From positions 1-62,675 of the forward strand of contig CAZLGW010000035.1 of NCBI GenBank assembly GCA_964559125.1: 62,675 bases of DNA, given 5' to 3'. Made by a program: the position numbers and the translations under genes. Shown here piece after piece: positions 1 through 6,581 of this stretch. The DNA is from Ravibacter sp964559125 (GTDB lineage: Bacteria > Bacteroidota > Bacteroidia > Cytophagales > Spirosomataceae). Every line of letters begins with the position of its first letter. Position 1 is the first letter of the stretch. The notes beneath the pieces were generated by a model that saw only the letters and a list, made by a program, of their open reading frames with translations, did no database searches and was not told the DNA's origin.

Positions 1-57
1 AATATCGGCATTTTCCAGAGATTTTACACTGATATGACCTTTGTTTGATTTTAGCAC

Positions 58-65
58 TAATTTTG
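58..65 (+). promoter_or_regulatory. Putative -7 promoter box upstream of first gene
   Basis: TAATTTTG fits the Bacteroidota -7 consensus TAnnTTTG exactly and lies 35 nt before the ATG at 101, which would leave a leader of about 30 nt. A TTTG sits at 40-43, closer than the usual 19-20 nt spacing, so the -33 element is uncertain. The match is seen directly; promoter activity is inferred. Confidence 0.35.
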
Positions 66-100
66 CCGTTAAAATTAATTGAAGAGATAAGTTCTTACTT

Positions 101-610
101 ATGAAAATTTCGACTTTTGCGGCGTTGGTCTGGAGATGGAGCTCCATGCTCCTGGCAATTGCCGCTATTGTGTGGACATATTCTGTGAATCCGGAAGAGG
201 TCGCCCTGAGTTATGATGCTTTCGGGAATGGTGATTTTTTCCTGACAAAATCGCAGGTGTTTTACCTGGCTTCCGCCATTTTCCTGCTGAATAACGTCCT
301 GATCGTCGCGATGAAGAAGCAGATTCATACTATACCTGTCCAGGTGCTGCCTATCCCGGCGAAGGAAGGCTGGAGGCGGAACAGGGCTGAGCTCGATGAG
401 TTCCTGGGAAACTGGCTTTATGCGATTGTCGGAGCGGTAAATGTTATATTGGGTATAGGATTGTTTGCCGTAGCAACCGTTAACAGCCAGCAATTCACGC
501 AGAATATCAATGATTTTGAGTGGCTTTACTATGCTTCCCTGCTCCTGTTGGCCCTGGTGTTTGTCATTATTCCGCTGAGGCTTTTGCGGCCTCCCGTACC
601 GGTCTCCTAG
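101..610 (+). CDS. Small four-helix integral membrane protein, unknown function
   Basis: The family is not recognised. The 169-residue product has four hydrophobic stretches at about residues 7-27, 50-70, 105-127 and 140-160, so it is very probably an inner-membrane protein. Helices 2 and 3 are joined by a charged loop of about 35 residues rich in Arg, Lys and Glu (about 71-104). There is no lipobox and no obvious catalytic motif. The size, helix spacing and a periplasm-like segment after helix 1 recall the loosely defined DUF1648-type membrane proteins, but I cannot confirm membership. It starts at an ATG after an A-rich leader and ends 9 nt before queA on the same strand, so the two genes may be co-transcribed. 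The link to queA is positional only. Confidence 0.7.
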   Translation: MKISTFAALVWRWSSMLLAIAAIVWTYSVNPEEVALSYDAFGNGDFFLTKSQVFYLASAIFLLNNVLIVAMKKQIHTIPVQVLPIPAKEGWRRNRAELDEFLGNWLYAIVGAVNVILGIGLFAVATVNSQQFTQNINDFEWLYYASLLLLALVFVIIPLRLLRPPVPVS

Positions 611-619
611 TTTTGTTAT

Positions 620-1828
620 ATGCATCTGTCTGATTTTCAGTATGATCTGCCGGACGACCGTATCGCCCGCTATCCTTTACCGGACAGGGACCAATCGAGG
701 CTGCTGGTTTTCGGAGGAGACCAATCAATAGAACATTCCCGTTTTAATTTGCTACCGGGGTTTATCCCGCCGGGCAGTATGCTGGTGTTTAATGATACCA
801 GGGTGATACCCGCCCGTGCAATCCTTTCAAAACCCACAGGAGCCCGTATAGAGCTGCTGTTGCTGCACCCCGAGCTTCCGACGCGCATCGTAAATGATGC
901 GATGCGGCTCACGGATAAATGCACCTGGGAATGCATGGTCGGTAATAAAAAGAAATGGAAAGCGGGTGACGAGCTGCATACCCGACTCAGCGTGAGCGGT
1001 AAAAAGGTGGATTTAAAAGCAGAGTGGAAAGACAGGGAAAAAAATCTTGTAGAGTTTTCATGGAGCGGGGGAGATGCTTTTGTTGACGTGGTAGTCGCGA
1101 TGGGGCAGATTCCTCTTCCACCTTACCTGGGAAGAGAGGCCGAGGAAGCCGACAGTGATACTTACCAGACGGTTTATGCAAAGCAGGACGGCGCCGTAGC
1201 TGCTCCTACGGCAGGGCTTCATTTTACAGAAAAAGTCTTCAGGGAACTGGAAGAGCGGAGGATAGGATCGGCTTTTGTGACCCTGCATGTCGGAGCAGGT
1301 ACATTTCAGCCGGTCAAAACAGAGAATATCCGGGAGCACCGGATGCATTCCGAACAGATTGTATTTACGAAAGCGCTGGTAAATCAGCTCAGGGAGCATA
1401 GCGGTAAGCTGGTTGCTGTAGGAACCACCTCCCTGCGCTCGATGGAGAGCCTTTACTGGTTTGGGGTTAAATGCCTGGCGGGACAGCCGTCTTTCTTTAT
1501 AGGGGCAGCCGACCTTTATCGCGAATTCCCGGAGGGCTTGCCTGCCAGGGAGGAATCGCTCAGGGCAGTGGCGGATTATATGGAGGCCTGCAGAACGGAG
1601 GTACTAACGGGAGAAACGGAGATCTTTATTACGCCGGGATATGACTTCAGAATGGTTGACGGGCTGATCACTAATTTCCATCAGCCCGGATCCACGCTGA
1701 TCCTCCTGATCGCGGCATTTGCCGGCGACGGCTGGCGGAAAATCTATGATACCGCTCTGGAAGAAGGTTACCGGTTTTTAAGCTATGGCGATTCGTCGCT
1801 CCTCTGGTACAATAAAATGAGAAGATGA
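620..1828 (+). CDS. queA: S-adenosylmethionine:tRNA ribosyltransferase-isomerase QueA
   Basis: This cytoplasmic enzyme transfers and isomerises the ribosyl group of AdoMet onto the preQ1 base at position 34 of GUN-anticodon tRNAs, giving epoxyqueuosine, the penultimate step of queuosine synthesis. The family signatures appear in order: FNDTRVIPARA near residue 55, GAVAAPTAGLHFT near 192, HVGAGTFQPV near 223, GTTSLRSME near 268, and ITNFHQPGSTLILL near 352. At 402 residues it is slightly longer than the roughly 350-residue E. coli enzyme because of an insertion around 95-150, which is common in Bacteroidota. The ATG at 620 lies 9 nt after the preceding membrane protein gene. The stop codon falls inside the left arm of a large palindrome (1823-1944), which probably ends the transcript. 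Other queuosine genes are not in the window. Confidence 0.96.
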   Translation: MHLSDFQYDLPDDRIARYPLPDRDQSRLLVFGGDQSIEHSRFNLLPGFIPPGSMLVFNDTRVIPARAILSKPTGARIELLLLHPELPTRIVNDAMRLTDKCTWECMVGNKKKWKAGDELHTRLSVSGKKVDLKAEWKDREKNLVEFSWSGGDAFVDVVVAMGQIPLPPYLGREAEEADSDTYQTVYAKQDGAVAAPTAGLHFTEKVFRELEERRIGSAFVTLHVGAGTFQPVKTENIREHRMHSEQIVFTKALVNQLREHSGKLVAVGTTSLRSMESLYWFGVKCLAGQPSFFIGAADLYREFPEGLPAREESLRAVADYMEACRTEVLTGETEIFITPGYDFRMVDGLITNFHQPGSTLILLIAAFAGDGWRKIYDTALEEGYRFLSYGDSSLLWYNKMRR

Positions 1829-1944
1829 TTAAAAAGCGCCAAAATGCAAGGCGTTGAGGATGAGGCCGAAGGAGCATACCTTAGTATGTGACTGAGACCG
1901 AATTCCGAAAACAACGCAGCAGTTTGTATGCTTTTTAATCATCT
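1823..1944. repeat. 122-nt nested palindrome, probable bidirectional terminator or mobile palindromic element
   Basis: The outer arms AGATGATTAAAAAGC (1823-1837) and GCTTTTTAATCATCT (1930-1944) are perfect 15-bp inverted repeats. Symmetry continues inward: GCGTTG (1851-1856) against CAACGC (1912-1917), and CATAC (1875-1879) against GTATG (1884-1888) around a 4-nt loop. The whole element is therefore one imperfect hairpin. The left arm contains the queA stop codon. The right arm ends 7 nt before the last codon of the convergent gene, so both transcripts run into it. Each strand ends the stem with GCTTTTT, as an intrinsic terminator would. Membership in a dispersed palindromic-repeat family is inferred; no second copy was noticed in this window. 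Confidence 0.8.
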
Positions 1945-1951
1945 GGGTTGG

Positions 1952-2329
1952 TTACTTTCCCACAATCAGGAATCTGTCCTGTTTGGGAGTCTCCAGTTGA
2001 ACGTTTTGGGCAACAGTATCTTTCCCGTTGGTTACCTGTACGGTATAAGCTCCGTCGGGAAGACTGCCCACATCGACTTTCAGCCTTGACAAACGGGAAG
2101 TGTACCTATCATTTTTCTGAAACACGACCTGGTTGCTGCTGTCGATAATCTGAACCTTCGTCATTTTGTTCAGGTTATTCTCTATGTTGATGTTCAGCTT
2201 ACCGTCTTTGGAAAAATAAAGGCCGGTTCTAAGAGACGAACTTCCGGCAGGTTGCTGGTTAATACCGGCGAACATGGTAGTGGAAGCGAGTAACATAGTG
2301 CATACGAAGGTTTTAACTAAATTTTTCAT
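1952..2329 (-). CDS. Small secreted protein with a single beta-sandwich-like domain
   Basis: The 125-residue product begins with a classical signal peptide (MKNLVKTF, a hydrophobic core, and likely cleavage after about residue 22, TTMFAG). The mature part has alternating strands and a closing pattern (KVDVGSLPDGAYTVQVTNG, then KFLIVGK-like ending) that resembles the Ig-like fold of DUF3244 or T9SS sorting domains. It is most likely periplasmic or surface-associated, and no enzymatic residues are apparent. Homologues of this size are usually annotated as hypothetical or DUF3244-like. The gene is monocistronic, convergent with queA and divergent from the EamA transporter. A perfect minus-strand -7 box lies about 40 nt upstream. 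Its role is unknown. Confidence 0.75.
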   Translation of the reverse strand: MKNLVKTFVCTMLLASTTMFAGINQQPAGSSSLRTGLYFSKDGKLNINIENNLNKMTKVQIIDSSNQVVFQKNDRYTSRLSRLKVDVGSLPDGAYTVQVTNGKDTVAQNVQLETPKQDRFLIVGK

Positions 2330-2368
2330 GGCTTGTTTTTTTAGAAATGGCTAATAGATTTGATGCTT

Positions 2369-2376
2369 CAAAATTA
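2369..2376 (-). promoter_or_regulatory. Putative -7 box for the small secreted protein
   Basis: The plus strand reads CAAAATTA, so the minus strand reads TAATTTTG, an exact TAnnTTTG match 40 nt upstream of the start codon at 2329. A clear TTTG at -33 is not visible (only TTTCG-like sequence near 2392-2397). Function is inferred from position and consensus. Confidence 0.35.
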
Positions 2377-2475
2377 GTAGGTGGGAGATAACGAAAGAAC
2401 TAGATTTCGCTGAATGGTGGAAATGGCGGGATGAATGGTTGTTAAGTTGAATCGACGTGTAAAATATCGGTGAAT

Positions 2476-3384
2476 ATGAAATATTATCTGGCCGGATTGA
2501 CGGCTTTTATTTTATGGGGATTCAGCAGTCTTGCGGTAAAACCGTTGTCCGGCTATACTTCGCCGGATATCCTGTTTTACCGGGTATTGTTTTCTCTTTT
2601 GCTGATCCTGGCCATCAACCTGCTCTTCCGGAGAGATGCCGTAAAGGATAATTACAGGAAATATAAGGCGATGGATGGGAGAATGCGGAAGAGAGCACTT
2701 TTACTGACCTTTTTTGGTGGGTTGTTCCTGACTTCCAACTGGTTCTTCTTTATTTTCCTGATCAACCATATCAGTATAAAGGCTGCGTCCTTTGCCTACC
2801 TGGTTTGCCCGATTGTAACGACGCTACTGGCACGTATCTTTTTAAAAGAGAAGCTCGATGCCTGGCAATGGGCTGCAGTAGCACTGAGTGCATCAGGTTG
2901 CTGGCTATTGTCGCTGGGACATTGGGAGGATGTTTTGTATAGCCTGATAGTAGCATTTTCTTACGGCGCCTATCTTGTCAGCCAGAGGGCTAATGCCGGT
3001 TTTGACAGCCTGCTCATGCTAAACCTCCATGTCGGTATTGCATTTGTATTTCTTCTGGCTGCGGGTCTGTTTTATCCTTTCAGCATCCCTTCAGAATCAT
3101 TTTTCTACCGCCACATGACGGTCCTTGTGACACTCCTTACCGTTATACCACTGGCATTGAACCTGTTTGCATTGAAAGGAGTGAGCTCATCAGGAATAGG
3201 AATGTTGTTGTATGTAAACCCCATCGTTAATTTTGTAATGGCGATACTTTATTTTAAAGAGGATGTGAGCGCTGTGCAAATGGCTTCCTATGCTATTATC
3301 GTAATTTCCATCATCCTTTTTAACAGGAATGTCATCACAACCAGCCGACGAGCAGCTGTACTGAGGGGAAGACAGCCGGGCTAA
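2476..3384 (+). CDS. EamA/DMT-superfamily transporter, RarD-like
   Basis: An inner-membrane permease of about ten helices with the duplicated EamA architecture. The first repeat opens with LTAFILWGFSSLAVKPL and ILFYRVLFSLLL, which resembles the RarD subgroup (WG...K.L...EIL..R...S). The second repeat ends with GIGMLLYVNPIVNFVMAILYFKE. The family exports small metabolites such as amino acids, drugs and nucleosides; the substrate here cannot be deduced. I chose the ATG at 2476. A GTG two codons earlier (2470) is also open but adds only two residues. The last 15 residues are basic and probably cytoplasmic. The gene stands alone, divergent from the small secreted protein gene. Confidence 0.88.
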   Translation: MKYYLAGLTAFILWGFSSLAVKPLSGYTSPDILFYRVLFSLLLILAINLLFRRDAVKDNYRKYKAMDGRMRKRALLLTFFGGLFLTSNWFFFIFLINHISIKAASFAYLVCPIVTTLLARIFLKEKLDAWQWAAVALSASGCWLLSLGHWEDVLYSLIVAFSYGAYLVSQRANAGFDSLLMLNLHVGIAFVFLLAAGLFYPFSIPSESFFYRHMTVLVTLLTVIPLALNLFALKGVSSSGIGMLLYVNPIVNFVMAILYFKEDVSAVQMASYAIIVISIILFNRNVITTSRRAAVLRGRQPG

Positions 3385-3462
3385 TGAATTGGCTCCGGAT
3401 TCATCTGAAGACAATCAAATATATTAGAAAGCCAATCAGTTTTTAATGCAAGAAGGGTTTTC

Positions 3463-3470
3463 TATTTTTG
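3463..3470 (+). promoter_or_regulatory. Putative -7 box upstream of the DUF151 gene
   Basis: TATTTTTG is an exact TAnnTTTG match. A TTTT run about 19 nt upstream (3440-3444) may act as the -33 element. Transcription would start near 3477, leaving a leader of about 50 nt before the GTG start at 3526. Confidence 0.35.
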
Positions 3471-3525
3471 CAGTCTCATTTCAAATGATTGAAGCAGAAG
3501 TGAGCGTTTATATTTCTGGTCTAAG

Positions 3526-4116
3526 GTGAAAAAAGTAAAACTTGAAATTTTGGGTTTATCGCCCAGCCAATCACAGCAAGGCTCTTTTGCCCTGGTTTTG
3601 GGAGAAGAAATGGGAAATCGTCGTCTTCCTATTATTATCGGTGTTTTTGAGGCGCAGGCTATTGCAGTACAGATGGAATCTATTGTTCCCAACCGCCCGA
3701 TGACACACGACCTTTTCAAGTCCTTTGCCGCGGCGTTGAAATATACCGTAAAAGAGATTGTGATCTCAGATCTGCGTGAAGGAATATTTTTTGCCCAGAT
3801 CATCTGCGGGGATTCGCTGGGCAGTGTAGAGATTGATGCGCGCCCCTCCGACGCTATTGCGATCGGGTTGAGATTTGATGCCCCTATTTATGTTACCGAA
3901 CGTATTCTTGAAGAGGCCGGGATTGTGAATACTCCGCCGGAGGATGATATAGTAAACGAAGAAATCCTGGAAGAGCCTTTGGGGAAGTCGAGTTTCAAAG
4001 ACCAGATAAGAGGATTTTCTACCGATAAGCTCCAGAAGATGCTGGAAGAAGCGCTGCAGAATGAGGAATATGAAAAGGCTGCCCAGCTCAGGGATGAATT
4101 GGGCAGGAGGAATTAA
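3526..4116 (+). CDS. Bifunctional nuclease family protein (DUF151) with C-terminal UVR motif
   Basis: Residues 1-135 carry the DUF151/BFN domain: the strand pattern KLEILGLSPSQSQQGSFALVLGEE, then GNRRLPIIIGVFEAQAIAVQME, then the conserved RPSDAIAIGLRFDAPIYV. Residues 158-195 form a UVR-type helical hairpin with EEALQNEEYEKAAQLRDELGRR, the UvrB/UvrC-interaction motif. BFN-domain proteins have reported DNase and RNase activity in plants, and the bacterial role is poorly defined. The domain plus UVR fusion is standard in Bacteroidota (about 200 aa). The start is GTG at 3526; no in-frame ATG near the domain start gives a full domain. The T9SS plug gene follows after 18 nt, suggesting co-transcription. 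Confidence 0.9.
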   Translation: MKKVKLEILGLSPSQSQQGSFALVLGEEMGNRRLPIIIGVFEAQAIAVQMESIVPNRPMTHDLFKSFAAALKYTVKEIVISDLREGIFFAQIICGDSLGSVEIDARPSDAIAIGLRFDAPIYVTERILEEAGIVNTPPEDDIVNEEILEEPLGKSSFKDQIRGFSTDKLQKMLEEALQNEEYEKAAQLRDELGRRN

Positions 4117-4134
4117 CAGGTATAGAATAAAAAT

Positions 4135-5445
4135 ATGCGATCTGGTCCGGTGAGAAATTTTACCTTCTTTTCTGTCGTAACTGCTTTCTTTCTCTTCCCT
4201 TTTTCATATCTGAGGGGGCAGCAGACGGCGGGCCTGGAACTGGATGACCGGATATACTCCGAAACGATCAAGACGGTATTGCTTTACCCGGGCTCTCCGG
4301 CGGGCGATGACCCACGGCGGCTGTTGAGGCAGCCTGTGGTGCCTTTAAACCAGCATATGCCTCTCGTTCTGGAATTTGACCATCTAACAGCCCGGGGAGG
4401 GAGTTTCAGGGCAAAATTTATACATTGTAATGCCGACTGGACCCAGTCAGTACTCAGCGAAGTAGAGTTTACGTATGAATTCAATGACTATCCGCTGACT
4501 GAATACAGGGCGTCATTCAGTACAAAAGTACCCTATGTACACTATGTATTTCAATTGCCGAAAGTGAAGCTTCCGGGCAATTACGTGCTGGTTGTCTATG
4601 ACGAGAGAGAACGGAAGCCGGTCTTGTCCAGGCGATTCATGGTGTTCGACCCGAAGGTGAGGGTAGGGGGCGGGATCACTGCCTCTTCGGGCATAAGTGA
4701 GCAGCGTACTTCCCAGCAGGTAAATTTTACGATCGACTATAAGGGCTTTCCGTTGGCATCTCCCCAGACAGACCTCAGGGTAGTGATGCGTAAGAACTTT
4801 CGCTGGGACCAGCAGAAATCCGGGTTCAAACCCAGCTCTGTCAACCCGTTTGATCAGACGCTGGATTTCCAGTTCTTCAAACTTGAAAATAATTTCCCCG
4901 GCGGGAATGAGTTCCGGTATTTCGATAGCCGTACGCTGGCCGGACGAGGTTTCGGGATAGCTTCAATAGAAAGAACAGACGAGTATACCGAGCTGGTCCT
5001 GCAGATGGACAAGCCCCGGTCTGACGATCCCTATTTCCAGACCGACGATTTTAACGGGCAATATATTGTCGATCACAGGGAATCGCGAAACGGAAGTGTT
5101 CAGGCCGACTATACGCCGGTTATTTTTACGTTAAAGGCGAAAGAGATGCCTGACGCAGAAGTATTTGTTAACGGGGCATTCAATCTCTGGCAGTTGAATG
5201 ATATCAATGCCATGGTGTACGATCCCGACCATGAAGCCTATCATGCTATAATCATGATCAAGCAGGGAGTGGTAAACTATGAGTATGTGGTAGTAGGGCC
5301 CGATGGAAAGAAGGATGAGGCACTGCTGGAAGGTAACTATTCCGGTACTGAAAATGACTATGATATCCTTATCTACCACCGGCCGCCGGCAGGGAGGGCC
5401 GATATGCTGATCGGGTACCAGACATTTGAATGGAACAGAAGATAA
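4135..5445 (+). CDS. DUF5103 protein, type IX secretion system plug-like
   Basis: The protein has an N-terminal signal sequence (about residues 1-29, ending SYLRGQQ). The family core follows, with DRIYSETIKTVLLYPG, PLVLEFDHL and FRAKFIHCNADW. This matches the DUF5103 family, whose N-terminal domain is known as the T9SS plug: it closes the lateral or extracellular opening of the SprA translocon in Flavobacterium. Residues about 320-400 (AEVFVNGAFNLW ... YEYVVVG) look like an E-set/CBM48-type sandwich, as usual in the family. It probably acts in the outer-membrane secretion machinery that exports the C25 proteins and the large T9SS protein found elsewhere in this window. The length of 436 is typical. 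A lipoprotein gene follows after 14 nt. Confidence 0.85.
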   Translation: MRSGPVRNFTFFSVVTAFFLFPFSYLRGQQTAGLELDDRIYSETIKTVLLYPGSPAGDDPRRLLRQPVVPLNQHMPLVLEFDHLTARGGSFRAKFIHCNADWTQSVLSEVEFTYEFNDYPLTEYRASFSTKVPYVHYVFQLPKVKLPGNYVLVVYDERERKPVLSRRFMVFDPKVRVGGGITASSGISEQRTSQQVNFTIDYKGFPLASPQTDLRVVMRKNFRWDQQKSGFKPSSVNPFDQTLDFQFFKLENNFPGGNEFRYFDSRTLAGRGFGIASIERTDEYTELVLQMDKPRSDDPYFQTDDFNGQYIVDHRESRNGSVQADYTPVIFTLKAKEMPDAEVFVNGAFNLWQLNDINAMVYDPDHEAYHAIIMIKQGVVNYEYVVVGPDGKKDEALLEGNYSGTENDYDILIYHRPPAGRADMLIGYQTFEWNRR

Positions 5446-5459
5446 ATTAAATACTTCTT

Positions 5460-6161
5460 ATGAAATGGAAATATAGCGTTGTCTGTCTGCTGCTGGCTGC
5501 AATCGTTATTTCAGGTTGTGATCGCGGAGACAAGGACCCGGCGAGCGATTACGACTATTTTCCGTTGAGGCTCAACCATCCGCTCATCTACCAGCTTACC
5601 GAGACCAGGTATTCGGCGGGAAGCTCAGAGCCGGTTGTTTCGGTTTGGTATGAAAAGGATGAGGGAATCCGGCGCACGGAATCTCAGGATGGCTTCCCGG
5701 TCTTTACTTTTGCCCGCTCCCGCCGCGATGCCCCGGCAGGTAACTGGCAAAAAGTAAAGGAATATACGGTTACCCAATACCCTGATCAATACCTGGTAAT
5801 GATCGACAATGTTACTATTGTGCCTGTAATGTTCCCGATTCGAAGCTCAACTTCCTGGAATATAAATGGTTACAATACGAGGGATCAGGAAGAGTGTTCT
5901 TATGAATACCTCAATCAGCCGAGAACAGTAGGGGAGCTGGAGTTTAAAAATACCGTACAGGTTTCGGGGCGTAACAATACGAAAGATGTATTTGTGAGCT
6001 ACAATCTTGGATACAGTCAATACGCACAAGGGGTCGGACTTATATACGAAGAGCAGACGGACTACGAATATTGCCAGGAGAACGAGAGCTGCCTGGGGAA
6101 GAAGCAGATTGCGTCGGGAACAAGTACTATCCGTCAACTGATTGATTATGGAGTATTATGA
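5460..6161 (+). CDS. Lipoprotein of unknown function
   Basis: A 233-residue lipoprotein. The signal is followed by the lipobox VISGC with the lipidated Cys at residue 20. The next residues (DRGDKD) are strongly acidic, which in Bacteroidota can act as an export signal to the cell surface. The mature protein has an all-beta look with Tyr-rich segments (DYDYFPLRLNHPLIYQL, YEYLNQPRTVGELEF) and a Cys pair near residues 205-211 (YCQENESC). No family is recognised. It follows the T9SS plug gene by 14 nt, so both are probably transcribed together. The 155 nt downstream carry a promoter for the RiPP precursor. Confidence 0.8.
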   Translation: MKWKYSVVCLLLAAIVISGCDRGDKDPASDYDYFPLRLNHPLIYQLTETRYSAGSSEPVVSVWYEKDEGIRRTESQDGFPVFTFARSRRDAPAGNWQKVKEYTVTQYPDQYLVMIDNVTIVPVMFPIRSSTSWNINGYNTRDQEECSYEYLNQPRTVGELEFKNTVQVSGRNNTKDVFVSYNLGYSQYAQGVGLIYEEQTDYEYCQENESCLGKKQIASGTSTIRQLIDYGVL

Positions 6162-6245
6162 CTGGATTTTCGAAATTGACTGAGACGGGAAAATAGTGGA
6201 AACCATCGGTTCTTCTGTTAAAAAGCATATTTTTTTGCCGTATCT

Positions 6246-6276
6246 TTTGTTAATTAGAAAAATACAACTAGTTTTA
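6246..6276 (+). promoter_or_regulatory. Putative promoter of the RiPP precursor gene
   Basis: TTTG at 6246-6249 and TAGTTTTA at 6269-6276 are separated by 19 nt, the normal spacing of Bacteroidota -33 and -7 elements. The -7 box matches 5 of the 6 defined TAnnTTTG positions, with A replacing the final G. Transcription would start near 6283 and give a leader of about 34 nt before the ATG at 6317. Confidence 0.4.
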
Positions 6277-6316
6277 CGGGGCTATAGAACTGTAAATAAC
6301 AAAATTACCTGTAATT

Positions 6317-6490
6317 ATGAAAATTGTAGACCTGCAATCGGATAACAACCGTAAGGCGTATCAAACACCATTATTAAAGAGTTTAGGAGAGGTAAGAGAG
6401 TTGACCAGGGAATTGGAAAAAGGAAGCGAAGGTCCAGATAGTGAGGAATCTGGTAGTACTTACGAGTATCTTGGAGGCGGTGTAGGTTGA
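6317..6490 (+). CDS. Lasso-type RiPP precursor peptide (57 aa)
   Basis: This short gene encodes MKIVDLQSDNN followed by a leader that fits YxxPxLxxxGxxxxxT exactly: Tyr15, Pro18, Leu20, Gly24 and Thr30 (YQTPLLKSLGEVRELT). In characterised lasso peptides this motif is bound by the RRE protein (B1), and the conserved Thr lies two residues before the core. The region after it is very acidic and ends in GSTYEYLGGGVG. A strict Thr-x cleavage would leave Glu32 first, which is unusual. If the core instead began at Gly36, an amide to Glu43 or Glu44 would make an 8- or 9-residue ring. The product could thus be a lasso peptide or another macrocycle sharing the leader. The macrocyclase-like gene follows on the same strand. 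No B1, B2 protease or transporter is next to it. Confidence 0.85.
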   Translation: MKIVDLQSDNNRKAYQTPLLKSLGEVRELTRELEKGSEGPDSEESGSTYEYLGGGVG

Positions 6491-6581
6491 TTCTGGTTGT
6501 TCGTGAAGCATCACTCTTTTTGAGTAGGTATGCTGAATACGGACAATTAAAAATTTGACTTCTTTTCAGCTGTCTTATCGA

